64,000 bases of DNA from CAAGNP01 sp045603545 (GCA_045603545.1 JAZUMG010000030.1:1-64000), one strand, 5' to 3'; positions 34,212-42,759 are shown, numbered from the stretch's first letter. The notes: generated from the sequence alone by a model not told the origin. Numbers and translations are program-made.

Positions 34212-35252
34212 TCAGAAAATTTTGCCAAGCAACTCCACGAGCAGTTCACCTTCGGTAGCTGAGCCTCTGGAGTTGCTTTTGCTTTTGTAATCGCACTCCT
34301 TGAGCTGGGAGATTATCCTCATTGTCTTTTTTAGAGGGTATCTCTGAGCAGCCGCAATGTATGAAGCGGCTGTCCTGTAATATAGTCCGGCACGTGTGGC
34401 AGCATCCTGCAGTGATGGGCGTGATGATTCGAGGCAGTAGGCGTGTATCTGCTCTATCTTGGAGAAAAAGAAGAAGAGAAATCCAAGCGTTTTGGGGAGC
34501 GGGTATTGCTTGGGGGATTCCCCGAAGAAATATGCAATCTTGAACGCCTTGGCAGCATTGCCGTAGGCTATGGCGTTGGTTAGTTCGGTGATGTTGAATT
34601 CGCGGCTGATCCCTATGATTTTCTCCACATCTGCTGCTGTAATGGTAACAGTCCCTTCCGGCACGGATTTGAGCAGTTTGTCCACTTCAAGGACTATTTT
34701 TCGCAGGTCATTGCCAGCGCACTCTGCAATAAGCATAGCGGCATCACCGTCGATGCTTCTCCCTTGGGATTTGAGGTATTGCTCTACCCATTTGGGGATA
34801 CCCTCCTCTGCTACTTTTGCCGATTCGAACACAAAGCCATATTTGGTGGCACTTTTGTAGAAAGAGGTCCTTTTGTCTGCATTCTTGCCGTTGAAGCACA
34901 AGACCAGTACGGTGGTGGCGACAGGATTTTCAAGGTATGGGATAAGCTCCTCTGTCTTCTTGAGGGACTGCGCCTCTTTGACTATTACAAGCTGCCTTTG
35001 GGCCATCATGGGGAAGCGGCTGCAAACATCTATAATCTCTCTGCAGGAGGTCTCAGATGCATAGAGGGTGTACTGGTTGAAATCTCTCTCGTGCTCTTCA
35101 AGGGCGTTTTCTGTGATGAGGGCCAGAGCTTTGTCCACATAGAAGGGCTCCTCCCCCATAAGGATGTAGAAAGGGAAGAATGTGCCCTGGAGAACTTTCT
35201 CTTTCAGCTGTGCAAACTGGGCAAGTGTATCGGGTCCTTTTTGTTTAGCCAT
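34212..35252 (-). CDS. holA: DNA polymerase III delta subunit
   Basis: Delta opens the beta clamp in the clamp loader. The 346-residue protein has the N-terminal AAA+-like module (FFPFYILMGEEPFYVDKAL), the CSRFPMMAQRQLVIVKEAQ segment typical of HolA, and a C-terminal helical collar domain. A -7 box TAAATTTG ends four bases before this ATG, so transcription should start at or next to it. Divergent from the HsdR_N gene, a pairing common in Bacteroidota. Confidence 0.93.
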   Translation of the reverse strand: MAKQKGPDTLAQFAQLKEKVLQGTFFPFYILMGEEPFYVDKALALITENALEEHERDFNQYTLYASETSCREIIDVCSRFPMMAQRQLVIVKEAQSLKKTEELIPYLENPVATTVLVLCFNGKNADKRTSFYKSATKYGFVFESAKVAEEGIPKWVEQYLKSQGRSIDGDAAMLIAECAGNDLRKIVLEVDKLLKSVPEGTVTITAADVEKIIGISREFNITELTNAIAYGNAAKAFKIAYFFGESPKQYPLPKTLGFLFFFFSKIEQIHAYCLESSRPSLQDAATRAGLYYRTAASYIAAAQRYPLKKTMRIISQLKECDYKSKSNSRGSATEGELLVELLGKIF

Positions 35253-35256
35253 AGGA

Positions 35257-35264
35257 CAAATTTA
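35257..35264 (-). promoter_or_regulatory. Promoter (-7 element) of holA
   Basis: TAAATTTG on the minus strand with only TCCT between it and the holA ATG. Confidence 0.6.
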
Positions 35265-35275
35265 AGAATTATATT

Positions 35276-35283
35276 TATATTTG
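35276..35283 (+). promoter_or_regulatory. Promoter (-7 element) of HsdR_N gene
   Basis: TATATTTG, 24 nt before the ATG at 35308. A second match, TAAATTTG at 35290-35297, would leave a 10-nt leader. Confidence 0.55.
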
Positions 35284-35307
35284 TTGAGATAAATTTGAGT
35301 TCAGCAG

Positions 35308-35700
35308 ATGAGGGAAACCATATACGATCCGTTAAGGAAGAGGGAGGTGGCACTGACTCCGGAAGAGGTGGTGCGCCAGAAGATGATTCTGTGGCTCAAT
35401 GGTACCCTGGGCTTCTCCTTGAATATGATGATGTCGGAGTATCCTTTCAAATACAATGGTCTTCAGTACAGGGCAGATATTGTGGTGTTTGACAAGGATA
35501 GGAACATCAAGGTACTTGTAGAGTGCAAGGCCCCCAGTGTGGAGATAGACAGGAATGTAATAGAGCAGGGGATAAGGTATAACAGGACCCTCAATGTGAA
35601 GTATATCTTTTTTACAAACGGTACTACCCTTTGCGGCTACAAGAGGGTGGGTGATGCCGGAGATTATGAGGCAATATCAGATTTAGGAGAGATAAATTAG
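35308..35700 (+). CDS. Lone HsdR_N-type PD-(D/E)XK protein
   Basis: A 130-residue protein corresponding to the nuclease-fold N-terminal domain of type I restriction R subunits, without helicase or other restriction genes. Candidate catalytic residues are present: Asp57 in YRADIVVF, Glu72 and Lys74 in VECKAP (spacing 15), and Gln87 in EQGIRYN. A standalone copy beside holA is widespread in Bacteroidota, which points to a housekeeping DNA role rather than restriction; this is inference. The CCA-transferase gene begins 4 nt after its stop. Confidence 0.85.
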   Translation: MRETIYDPLRKREVALTPEEVVRQKMILWLNGTLGFSLNMMMSEYPFKYNGLQYRADIVVFDKDRNIKVLVECKAPSVEIDRNVIEQGIRYNRTLNVKYIFFTNGTTLCGYKRVGDAGDYEAISDLGEIN

Positions 35701-35704
35701 AGTT

Positions 35705-37198
35705 ATGAGCAGCGTGGAGAATTATAGCAGATTTCTGAAACACAGGATATTTGACACCATTTCGCAGGAGGCGGAAGGGCTTGGCGTGAGGGCTTTTGTC
35801 ATAGGTGGATATGTGAGGGACTGCATATTGGGCAGACCCTGTAATGATATAGATGTGGTAGTAGAGGGGAGCGGTATTGCCCTGGCAGAGGCAGTGGGCA
35901 AAAGGCTCAGGTCCAGGGTCAGTGTCTTCAAGCGGTTTGGAACTGCGATGATCAAAACCAAGGGGCTGGAGGTGGAGTTTGTGGGGGCCAGAAAGGAGTC
36001 CTATAGGGCAGATTCACGCAAACCCATAGTGGAGGACGGAACACTCCGCGAGGATCAACAGAGGAGGGATTTTACAATAAATGCCATGTCTTTCTCCCTA
36101 CAGAGGGAAAATTTTGGTGAGCTGGTGGACCCTTTTGACGGGCTTGGAGACATATCACGCAAACTCATAAGGACACCTTTGGATCCCGATACCACATACA
36201 GTGATGACCCTTTGAGGATGATAAGGGCAATAAGATTTGCTTCGCAACTCTCATTCGAGATTCTCCCCGAGTCGTTCGAGTCAATAAAAAGGAACAGGGC
36301 CCGCCTTGCAATACTCTCGATAGAGAGGATCAATGAGGAGCTCAATAAAATACTCCTCTCCCCAAAGCCGTCAGTGGGGCTCAAACTCCTTGATGACGCC
36401 ACCCTGCTGGAACTTATCCTCCCTCAGGTGACCAATCTGAAAGGGGTGGAGACAGTGGATGGCAGAGGGCATAAGGACAACTTCTACCATTCGCTTCAGG
36501 TGGTGGACAATGTGGCGGAGATGCTTCGCTCCAGACCGGCAGAGGAGCGTGAAAATAGGGAGGTGGAGGAGTTATGGCTATTGTGGGCGGCTCTTCTTCA
36601 CGACATAGGCAAGCCATCCACAAAGCGTTTTGAGGAGGGGATAGGATGGACATTCCACAGTCACGATTTTATAGGTGGAAAGATGATCCCCGGTGTTTTC
36701 AAGCATTTGAAGATGCCCCTCAACGAGAAGATGAAATATGTCCAGAAGATGGTACAGCTCCATCTTCGTCCCATCTCACTTGTGGATGACCAGGTGACAG
36801 ATTCGGCTGTCAGGAGACTCCTTTTTGATGCGGGTAACGATATTGATGACCTTATGCTCCTGTGTAGTGCAGACATCACGTCAAAGAACGACAAGACTGT
36901 AGCCCGTCACAAGAGGAATTTTGAGCTGGTGAAAGAGAAGATGAAAGAGGTGGAGGAGAAGGACGAATACCGCAATTTCAAGAACCCTGTCACCGGAGAT
37001 ATGGTGATGGAGATATACAATATACCGCCATGCAGTCTTATCGGCGAGATAAAGGAGTATGTGAAAAACGCCATCCTGGATGGCGTTATAGAGAACTCTT
37101 ACGAAGCTGCGTATGCCCTTATGGAGCACAAAGCTGCAGAGATGGGTCTTGTAAAAGGTGGTGTCCCTGCTGCTACAGATGTGCAGAGTGAAGATTGA
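35705..37198 (+). CDS. cca: CCA tRNA nucleotidyltransferase with HD domain
   Basis: Adds or repairs the 3'-CCA of tRNAs. The 497-residue protein has the class II nucleotidyltransferase head (IGGYVRDCILG at 33-43, DID at 48-50 for metal binding), RRDFTINAM, the RNA-binding neck (DPLRMIRAIRFA), then an HD phosphohydrolase domain (HDIGKP near 298) and a C-terminal tail. A poly(A) polymerase is the alternative, but this form is usually annotated as CCA-adding in the phylum. tRNA-Glu in this window lacks encoded CCA and so needs it. The end overlaps folE convergently by 26 bp. Confidence 0.9.
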   Translation: MSSVENYSRFLKHRIFDTISQEAEGLGVRAFVIGGYVRDCILGRPCNDIDVVVEGSGIALAEAVGKRLRSRVSVFKRFGTAMIKTKGLEVEFVGARKESYRADSRKPIVEDGTLREDQQRRDFTINAMSFSLQRENFGELVDPFDGLGDISRKLIRTPLDPDTTYSDDPLRMIRAIRFASQLSFEILPESFESIKRNRARLAILSIERINEELNKILLSPKPSVGLKLLDDATLLELILPQVTNLKGVETVDGRGHKDNFYHSLQVVDNVAEMLRSRPAEERENREVEELWLLWAALLHDIGKPSTKRFEEGIGWTFHSHDFIGGKMIPGVFKHLKMPLNEKMKYVQKMVQLHLRPISLVDDQVTDSAVRRLLFDAGNDIDDLMLLCSADITSKNDKTVARHKRNFELVKEKMKEVEEKDEYRNFKNPVTGDMVMEIYNIPPCSLIGEIKEYVKNAILDGVIENSYEAAYALMEHKAAEMGLVKGGVPAATDVQSED

Positions 37199-37784
37199 CA
37201 CCGATAAGGTTCATAAACTCACTTCTGGTACGTACATCTTTCAGAAATGCCCCTGTAAAGGCAGATGTGGTAGTTACTGAGTTCTGTTTCTGGACTCCCC
37301 TTATCTGCATACACATATGTGAAGCCTCAATGACTACAGCTACGCCGAGTGGGTTGAGGGTCTCCTGGATGCAGTCACGGATCTGCACTGTGAGTCTCTC
37401 CTGAACCTGAAGCCTTCTGGCAAAACACTCCACTACCCTGGCGATTTTGCTCAGACCGGTGATGTATCCGTTGGGGATATATGCTACGTGAGCCTTTCCA
37501 TAGAATGGTAGAAGATGGTGCTCGCAAAGAGAGTAGAGTTCAATATCCTTAACTATAACCATCTGCTGGTACTCCTCTTTGAACATTGCTGAGCGGAGAA
37601 TTTCACTTCCATCCTGAGAATATCCTTGTGTCAGGAATTGCATCGATTTGGCCACCCTTTCAGGGGTTTTGAGGAGACCTTCACGGGTAGGATCCTCTCC
37701 AAGCAGTTCCAATGACTTTTTGTATATCTGTGCCAACTCTTCTGTGGTCTCCAGATCGTAATTGTCTATCTTTTTGTATGCCAT
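37173..37784 (-). CDS. folE: GTP cyclohydrolase I
   Basis: Makes 7,8-dihydroneopterin triphosphate from GTP, first step toward folate (or queuosine). At 203 residues it has the zinc ligands Cys87 and His90 in LCEHHLLPF and Cys158 in SHMCMQIRG, plus GLSKIARVVECFARRLQVQERLT. A TACATTTG promoter lies 17 nt upstream. No other pterin gene is nearby. Confidence 0.96.
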   Translation of the reverse strand: MAYKKIDNYDLETTEELAQIYKKSLELLGEDPTREGLLKTPERVAKSMQFLTQGYSQDGSEILRSAMFKEEYQQMVIVKDIELYSLCEHHLLPFYGKAHVAYIPNGYITGLSKIARVVECFARRLQVQERLTVQIRDCIQETLNPLGVAVVIEASHMCMQIRGVQKQNSVTTTSAFTGAFLKDVRTRSEFMNLIGVNLHSAHL

Positions 37785-37801
37785 ATCTCTCTCTTTGGTG
37801 A

Positions 37802-37809
37802 CAAATGTA
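37802..37809 (-). promoter_or_regulatory. Promoter (-7 element) of folE
   Basis: TACATTTG on the minus strand, 17 nt before the folE ATG. Confidence 0.55.
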
Positions 37810-37868
37810 GGGAAAAGTGTTGATAACTGCCAACTATTTCTTAATTTAGGGGTTCAAATGATTATGTG

Positions 37869-38558
37869 ATGATGGAAAAGGAGATTATCAGGGTAGAGGG
37901 GCTGGAAAAAATCTACCAGGTGGGTGAACAGGAGGTCAGAGCCCTTGACGGACTGGACCTTACTATAGAAAAAGGTGAGTATGTGGCGATAATGGGCCCA
38001 TCGGGTTCAGGGAAATCGACATTGATGAATATTCTGGGGTGCCTGGATACCCCATCTGCGGGTGAGTATATCCTCAACGGAAAGGATGTCAGTCTGCTTG
38101 ATGAGGAGTTGGCGCAGGTGAGAAACAGGGAGATCGGTTTTGTTTTCCAATCCTTTAATCTCCTCCCCAGATACACCGCACTTGAGAATGTGGAACTGCC
38201 TATGATGTATGCAGGTCTCCCTAAAGGTGAGAGGAGAAGGAGGGGGATGGAGGCGCTGCGTGAGGTGGGATTGCAGGACAGGATGGATCACCTTCCCAAC
38301 CAGCTTTCGGGTGGTCAAAGGCAGAGGGTCGCACTTGCAAGGGCAATGGTCAATAAACCATCGATAATTCTGGCAGACGAGCCTACCGGCAATCTCGATT
38401 CCAGAACGTCATATGAGATTATGGAGCTTTTTGGTAGGGTGCATCGTAGTGGGAATACAGTTATAGTTGTGACGCACGAGGATGATATTGCGGCGTATGC
38501 ACAGAGGGTGATTACCCTGAAGGATGGAAAAATTTATTCGGATACAGGAAAAATATAA
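37869..38558 (+). CDS. ABC transporter ATPase, LolD/MacB type
   Basis: A 229-residue ATPase with Walker A GPSGSGKS (43-50), Q-loop VFQSFNLLPRYTALENVELPM, signature LSGGQRQR, Walker B ILADEPTGNLD and the H-switch. This subfamily partners FtsX-type permeases for lipoprotein release or macrolide/peptide export. No permease is next to it, so its partner lies elsewhere. Tandem ATGs (37869, 37872) after a GTG leave the start uncertain by one or two codons. The corrinoid adenosyltransferase gene follows after 10 nt. Confidence 0.9.
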   Translation: MMEKEIIRVEGLEKIYQVGEQEVRALDGLDLTIEKGEYVAIMGPSGSGKSTLMNILGCLDTPSAGEYILNGKDVSLLDEELAQVRNREIGFVFQSFNLLPRYTALENVELPMMYAGLPKGERRRRGMEALREVGLQDRMDHLPNQLSGGQRQRVALARAMVNKPSIILADEPTGNLDSRTSYEIMELFGRVHRSGNTVIVVTHEDDIAAYAQRVITLKDGKIYSDTGKI

Positions 38559-38568
38559 GGAGTGTAAT

Positions 38569-39096
38569 ATGAAAATTTATACAAAAACAGGAGATGCCGG
38601 GAGCACCTCCCTTTGCGGAGGGACCAGGGTTCCCAAAAACCACCCAAGGGTGCAGGCATATGGAGATGTGGATGAACTTATCTCTTATCTCGGTTTGCTC
38701 AGATGTGACATGCCGGAGGATGATGCTGTCCTCAGGAGAATCCAGGAGTGTCTGATGCTGGGATCTGCTCACCTTTCATCTGATGGAAGGAGGCAACTTA
38801 AAAATTTCGATCCGTCAGAGATAGAATTTCTCGAGGGTGAGATAGACAGGATGACAGCACAGATGCCGCCACAAACAGCATTTGTATTGCCCGCAGGGCC
38901 ACGTACAGCATCGCTTTGCCACGTTGCCAGGACTGTCTGCAGAAGGTCTGAGAGGGCGTCCATTGCCATAGAGGATAAAGGGGAGGAGATACTGCTGACC
39001 ATTAGGTACTTGAACAGATTGTCCGATTATCTTTTCACCCTTGCAAGATATCAGTGTCATAAAATGAATATTTCTGAAGATTTTTGGTTGCCATAA
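38569..39096 (+). CDS. ATP:cob(I)alamin adenosyltransferase (PduO type)
   Basis: Forms adenosylcobalamin from cob(I)alamin and ATP. The 175-residue protein has the PduO-type start KIYTKTGDAGSTSLCGG, the VDELISYLG helix, and the C-terminal RRSERA...LNRLSDYLFTLAR segment that lines the active site of the trimer. Start at 38569; the frame is open 15 codons earlier inside the ABC gene. The mutase users of the cofactor are not in the window. Confidence 0.93.
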   Translation: MKIYTKTGDAGSTSLCGGTRVPKNHPRVQAYGDVDELISYLGLLRCDMPEDDAVLRRIQECLMLGSAHLSSDGRRQLKNFDPSEIEFLEGEIDRMTAQMPPQTAFVLPAGPRTASLCHVARTVCRRSERASIAIEDKGEEILLTIRYLNRLSDYLFTLARYQCHKMNISEDFWLP

Positions 39097-39116
39097 GGAA
39101 TAAGTTATTATATTTG
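39083..39116 (+). promoter_or_regulatory. Promoter of DUF2795 gene
   Basis: TTTG (39083-39086), 22 nt, TATATTTG (39109-39116), 51 nt before the ATG at 39168. Confidence 0.65.
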
Positions 39117-39167
39117 CGCCCCCGATAGAAAGGGGGTATATACTAACTTTTTAATAATAAAGATATT

Positions 39168-39389
39168 ATGTATTGGACACTCGAATTGGCATCCAAACTT
39201 GAGGATGCACCATGGCCAGCAACCAAAGATGAACTTATCGACTATGCTACCCGTTCAGGAGCTCCGCTTGAGGTGATTGAGAATCTTGAGGACCTTGAAG
39301 ACGATGGCGAGACTTACGACAGCATCGAGGACATTTGGCCAGACTACCCAAGCAAGGAGGATTTCTTCTTCAACGAGGATGAATACTAA
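39168..39389 (+). CDS. DUF2795 small acidic protein
   Basis: A 73-residue, strongly acidic protein: MYWTLELASKLEDAPWPATK starts it, and the second half is rich in Asp/Glu (LEDLEDDGETYDSIEDIWPDY). It matches the DUF2795 family, conserved in Bacteroidota, of unknown function. It has its own promoter and terminator, and its AT-rich leader suggests good expression. Confidence 0.88.
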   Translation: MYWTLELASKLEDAPWPATKDELIDYATRSGAPLEVIENLEDLEDDGETYDSIEDIWPDYPSKEDFFFNEDEY

Positions 39390-39396
39390 AAATATA

Positions 39397-39426
39397 AGAG
39401 GCTGCTTTACGGCAGCCTCTTTTTAT
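39397..39426 (+). terminator. Bidirectional terminator, DUF2795 / marC
   Basis: agaggctgc pairs with gcagcctct (39397-39405 with 39412-39420), followed by TTTTTATT on the plus strand; the minus strand reads TATATTTTT after the stem. Confidence 0.88.
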
Positions 39427-40001
39427 TAGAACAGTGTCACGATATTGGTCGAGAACAGTTTGATGGAGATAGCCAGAAGGATGATTCCGAAGAATTTCCT
39501 GAGGATGAAGATTCCACCTTTGCCCAGTATCTTTTCAAACCACTCTATCTTGTAAAGTACCATAAAGATCACTACCATATTCAGGATGATGGCCACAATG
39601 ATGTTCTCTATGGCGTATTCGGCCCTAAGGGAGAGGACAGTGGTCAGTGCCCCGGCACCTGCGATGAGTGGAAATATGATAGGGACAATAGTGACAGATC
39701 CACCAGGCCCGTCATTTTTGAATATCTCTATCCCAAGTACCATCTCCACGGCAAGGACAAATATTACCAATGCACCCGCTACCGCAAAGGATGAGATGTC
39801 CACACCGAACAATCCCAACAGAGCATCTCCCAGGAATAGGAAAAGTATAAAAATTAAAAATGATGATATTGAGATTTTTCCGGCCTCAATCTTGTTTCCC
39901 TGCTGCTTCAGACCCAGTATGACAGGGATTGAGCCTGTTATGTCAATAATCGCAAAAAGTACCATGAACGCACTTAATATCTCCTTAAAATTCAATTCCA
40001 T
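39426..40001 (-). CDS. MarC family membrane protein
   Basis: A 191-residue inner-membrane protein with six hydrophobic helices and the MarC/NAAT signatures (FAIIDITGSIPVILGL, PLIAGAGALTTVL). The function is unsettled; despite the name, MarC is not tied to multiple antibiotic resistance. TATTTTTG lies 24 nt upstream on the minus strand. Divergent from the H1-like gene. Confidence 0.92.
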   Translation of the reverse strand: MELNFKEILSAFMVLFAIIDITGSIPVILGLKQQGNKIEAGKISISSFLIFILFLFLGDALLGLFGVDISSFAVAGALVIFVLAVEMVLGIEIFKNDGPGGSVTIVPIIFPLIAGAGALTTVLSLRAEYAIENIIVAIILNMVVIFMVLYKIEWFEKILGKGGIFILRKFFGIILLAISIKLFSTNIVTLF

Positions 40002-40025
40002 AGCTTTTTTTCAAAATTTATTTGA

Positions 40026-40033
40026 CAAAAATA
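40026..40033 (-). promoter_or_regulatory. Promoter (-7 element) of marC
   Basis: TATTTTTG on the minus strand, 24 nt before the marC ATG. Confidence 0.55.
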
Positions 40034-40053
40034 GCAAAAAAGAACAGTATTTG

Positions 40054-40083
40054 TTTGATTATTAAAAAAAACTACCTAACTTG
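40054..40083 (+). promoter_or_regulatory. Promoter of H1-like gene (variant -7)
   Basis: TTTG (40054-40057), 19 nt, then TAACTTG (40077-40083), which is the -7 element with one T missing. The leader would be about 34 nt. Confidence 0.45.
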
Positions 40084-40123
40084 CACTATCATATAAAGTT
40101 AAACACATAAACATAGGTAAGAT

Positions 40124-40297
40124 ATGAAAGCTACTGTAGAACAAATCAATGCTCAGATTGAAGTTTTTGTAAAAAACTCAGAAGCACAAATGGTAAAAGG
40201 CAATAAAGCTGCAGGTACTCGTGCAAGAAAAGCAGCTCTTGAGCTAAGCAAGCTAATGAAAGAATTCAGAAAGAAATCTGTAGAGTTTTCAAAATAA
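40124..40297 (+). CDS. Histone H1-like nucleoid protein
   Basis: A 57-residue basic protein, MKATVEQINAQIEVFV...SVEFSK. The central KGNKAAGTRARKAALEL and KLMKEFRKKSVE segments match the short Bacteroidota histone H1/Hc1-like proteins, which bind DNA through Lys/Arg-rich helices. It is short enough to be missed by ORF cut-offs. AT-rich leader, clear terminator and a strong-looking promoter suggest abundant expression, as expected for a nucleoid protein. Confidence 0.9.
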   Translation: MKATVEQINAQIEVFVKNSEAQMVKGNKAAGTRARKAALELSKLMKEFRKKSVEFSK

Positions 40298-40319
40298 TTC
40301 AATAGCTGGAGAAACTTCT

Positions 40320-40357
40320 GAAAAAGGACGGTCATCAGGACTGTCCTTTTTTAATTT
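40320..40357 (+). terminator. Bidirectional terminator, H1-like / lipoprotein gene
   Basis: aaaaaggacggtc pairs imperfectly with gactgtccttttt (40321-40350), with T runs outward on both strands. Confidence 0.8.
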
Positions 40358-40788
40358 TAATGCTCGGGGATTATTGCCCCTATCTTGTTCTCTTTATTCC
40401 ACAACCATATTTTGCCATTCTCTACCTTAGAGCACTCAAAAACGAGTTTGTATGTGCTTTGTCCATTGCTTTCTCCGATCGACATGTCTGCAAGGATGGT
40501 TATCCCTATGGATCTTGGGTATGATTCAAGCTTGATGTGGCAGTATTCAGATTGTGTGTCGTCCTGTAATCTTACGGTGTGCCTTATGGGGTTTATGGCC
40601 ACCTGATGGATTTTCTCATTGTATACGAAGTACTCGTGCCCATCCATATAGCATCCGATGACAAATTCATCCAGGAAGAGCTGTTTCTCCACAGAGTCAA
40701 TCTCCACCACCTTCCTGCAGGATGTGGGGAGAATCACAGTCGCAATTGCCAGTGCCAGACTAAAGTGTCTCCTGATAGTTTTTATCAT
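40357..40788 (-). CDS. Lipoprotein of unknown function
   Basis: A 143-residue lipoprotein (ILPTSC, Cys24) with a mostly beta C-terminal part; I recognise no domain. The chosen ATG (40788) gives the best signal peptide; the frame runs 15 codons further into the M6 gene. It overlaps the M6 protease gene by 29 bp and so is probably translated with it. A role tied to the secreted protease (partner, anchor or inhibitor) is possible but not shown. Confidence 0.75.
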   Translation of the reverse strand: MIKTIRRHFSLALAIATVILPTSCRKVVEIDSVEKQLFLDEFVIGCYMDGHEYFVYNEKIHQVAINPIRHTVRLQDDTQSEYCHIKLESYPRSIGITILADMSIGESNGQSTYKLVFECSKVENGKIWLWNKENKIGAIIPEH

Positions 40789-42745
40789 CTTCACCAATTG
40801 ATATTTTTCTATATAATGTCTCTGTACTTCCATCCTGTATATATCTGATTCTAGCCTTTATCTCCTGTACCCCTGCCTCTTCAAAAACAAATTTTCCTCC
40901 ATCGGTCTCCCTGTCATTGAGAAACCATCTGATATCCTCATCTATCTCACTGAGGTTGTATATTTTCAATTGGATGGTGTCTCCCACTTTATATCCTTTT
41001 CCTATCCCTTCAATATAAGGGAATGGGGATGTGACCCCAAGGGTCTTGAATTTTACCTCTGTGGTGTCGCCATTTTTTTTGTAACCGATATGGAATATCT
41101 GGCACTCATAACCCTGTCCGGGCTTAAGATTGCCGATTGAGCACATCCTCTCTTCCACCACCATTTCATCAGATTTTCTGAAGCCATCCCTGTCCATCCT
41201 CCATCTGATACCCCATTTGGCATCCATATCCATTGATGTATCCCAGGTGATTTCCACCTCTGTCTGGTCTACTCTTGTCTTTGGGGAGGCCGGAGTCAGC
41301 AGAATCTCATCATCATCGGTGTCCACCATAAAGGTTATATTGTCATCCCCTGAATCTATTTTTATATCTGTAAGTTTGATCCCGACACCTCTCTTGTCCC
41401 AGGCCACGAAATGTGGGTCGGAGAGTGTGGCAAATGTGGTGACATTGCCTATGCCGGGGAAAAATACCTGTTTTACGTTGACGGCATCTGTGACGGCCTC
41501 CACAAGGTCAGCACATTCGTGCTCCGAGCAGGCGTTTATAAGGTTGGTCTTCCATCTCATGGATGCCTCCATTGTACCGGCAATGTTGGATGATTTGTCT
41601 ATGTGGTAAATGAGCATTCCGGAGCCTCCAATGAATGAGTCCCATCCTTTCTCCACTCTGTTCTCCAGAAGGTAGTACTCTCCCTCGTTGTGGGTGTCTA
41701 CCCTGAAAAATCTGCTGTTGATATTTATAGGTTCAAGGGTGTTGAGGCTCTTGTTGGAAAGGCGCTTCCCCTGAAAACCCAGGGCTTCCCATTCAATTGC
41801 ATTGAAATATGGCGGTGTCCTCCCCTGGTTGTTATAGCAGCCGTAGTCCATCAATGATAGAGTTCCCCACATCCCTTTGGACCTGCCGTTTTCTTCGTAA
41901 TCGGCGTCGTACAGATCCTTAAATCCCAGGATGTGCCCGAATTCGTGGCAGAACGCGCCTATACCTGAAGGGGTTTTCCCTGTCGCACCTCTTAGCTCCG
42001 AGGCAAATCCTACCTTGGTAATATTGGTTCCATCAAGTGAGATGGGGCTGGATGAAAGGTCCAGGGATGCTGGCCATATGGTGTCAGGATCTCCCCCCTC
42101 TGCTTCACTGTATCCGGCGTAGTAGACAAAAATATACTGGTATTTTGCAAAATTGGTCTCGGGATTGATTTTAAGGCAAGCTTCCCGTATCATCTCCTGT
42201 ACTCTCCAGTCGTAAACAGATTCATCGGACAGATCATCTTCCTTGTTTTCACCATAATATGCCATCTCTCTGTCTAATGTGACGATATTTGACACATCGA
42301 AGGTGACCCTTATGAACCCTTTGAGATTGTCATCAAAATAATCCTTGACAGATCCGGTGGCATTGTTTTCTGAGTACCCCTTGCTGTTCATCATATTGTT
42401 GAAGTGCCCTTTCGGGTCTTTGAGGGAGAATCTGATGTCCTGGAACTGTACCGGTATTATCAGTGTAGAGATGGATCCTGCCATCGGGGTGGCATTGGTG
42501 GTGCCGGTTCCGGTGCTGACCGGTTTTGGAGCTTTGAATGTAGGTACGTAATAACCCTTCTCATTTTTTACCATCCTGTCCCCCATCAGGGATGTCCTGT
42601 ATCTGAAATTCTCGTCACCTTTGAGGAGGAGGAAAACCTTGGATCCGTCCGGTTGTCTGACCTCTATCGGATATGGGTACGCAGGGGTGGCTTTGGTAAC
42701 TGCAGATACCAACATCATCAAAATTATTATTGCCACCCTAGCCAT
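40760..42745 (-). CDS. M6-family secreted metalloprotease
   Basis: A 661-residue exported protein: signal peptide (1-18 or so, ending VTKA), an N-terminal propeptide-like beta region, and an M6 (immune inhibitor A-type) zinc protease domain with HEFGH in IGAFCHEFGHILGF near residue 267 and a downstream Met-turn region near MDYG. Two C-terminal beta domains of Ig/Fn3 type follow (about 510-655). The enzyme likely degrades proteins outside the cell. No type IX sorting domain is evident at its C terminus. The start at 42745 replaces an upstream Met that would spoil the signal peptide. Confidence 0.85.
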   Translation of the reverse strand: MARVAIIILMMLVSAVTKATPAYPYPIEVRQPDGSKVFLLLKGDENFRYRTSLMGDRMVKNEKGYYVPTFKAPKPVSTGTGTTNATPMAGSISTLIIPVQFQDIRFSLKDPKGHFNNMMNSKGYSENNATGSVKDYFDDNLKGFIRVTFDVSNIVTLDREMAYYGENKEDDLSDESVYDWRVQEMIREACLKINPETNFAKYQYIFVYYAGYSEAEGGDPDTIWPASLDLSSSPISLDGTNITKVGFASELRGATGKTPSGIGAFCHEFGHILGFKDLYDADYEENGRSKGMWGTLSLMDYGCYNNQGRTPPYFNAIEWEALGFQGKRLSNKSLNTLEPININSRFFRVDTHNEGEYYLLENRVEKGWDSFIGGSGMLIYHIDKSSNIAGTMEASMRWKTNLINACSEHECADLVEAVTDAVNVKQVFFPGIGNVTTFATLSDPHFVAWDKRGVGIKLTDIKIDSGDDNITFMVDTDDDEILLTPASPKTRVDQTEVEITWDTSMDMDAKWGIRWRMDRDGFRKSDEMVVEERMCSIGNLKPGQGYECQIFHIGYKKNGDTTEVKFKTLGVTSPFPYIEGIGKGYKVGDTIQLKIYNLSEIDEDIRWFLNDRETDGGKFVFEEAGVQEIKARIRYIQDGSTETLYRKISIGEDDKNYQETL

Positions 42746-42751
42746 TTTTTG

Positions 42752-42759
42752 TACTTTTG
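42752..42759 (+). promoter_or_regulatory. Promoter (-7 element) of PCMD gene
   Basis: TACTTTTG, 47 nt before the ATG at 42807 in the short divergent gap with the M6 gene. Confidence 0.5.

Noticed and set aside
34764..35492. Plus-strand frame of 242 codons across holA
   Set aside because: Antisense to holA and running into the HsdR_N gene in another frame; no family resemblance.
35308..35700. Remnant of a type I restriction locus
   Set aside because: No hsdM, hsdS or helicase traces; the short gene is intact with its own promoter.
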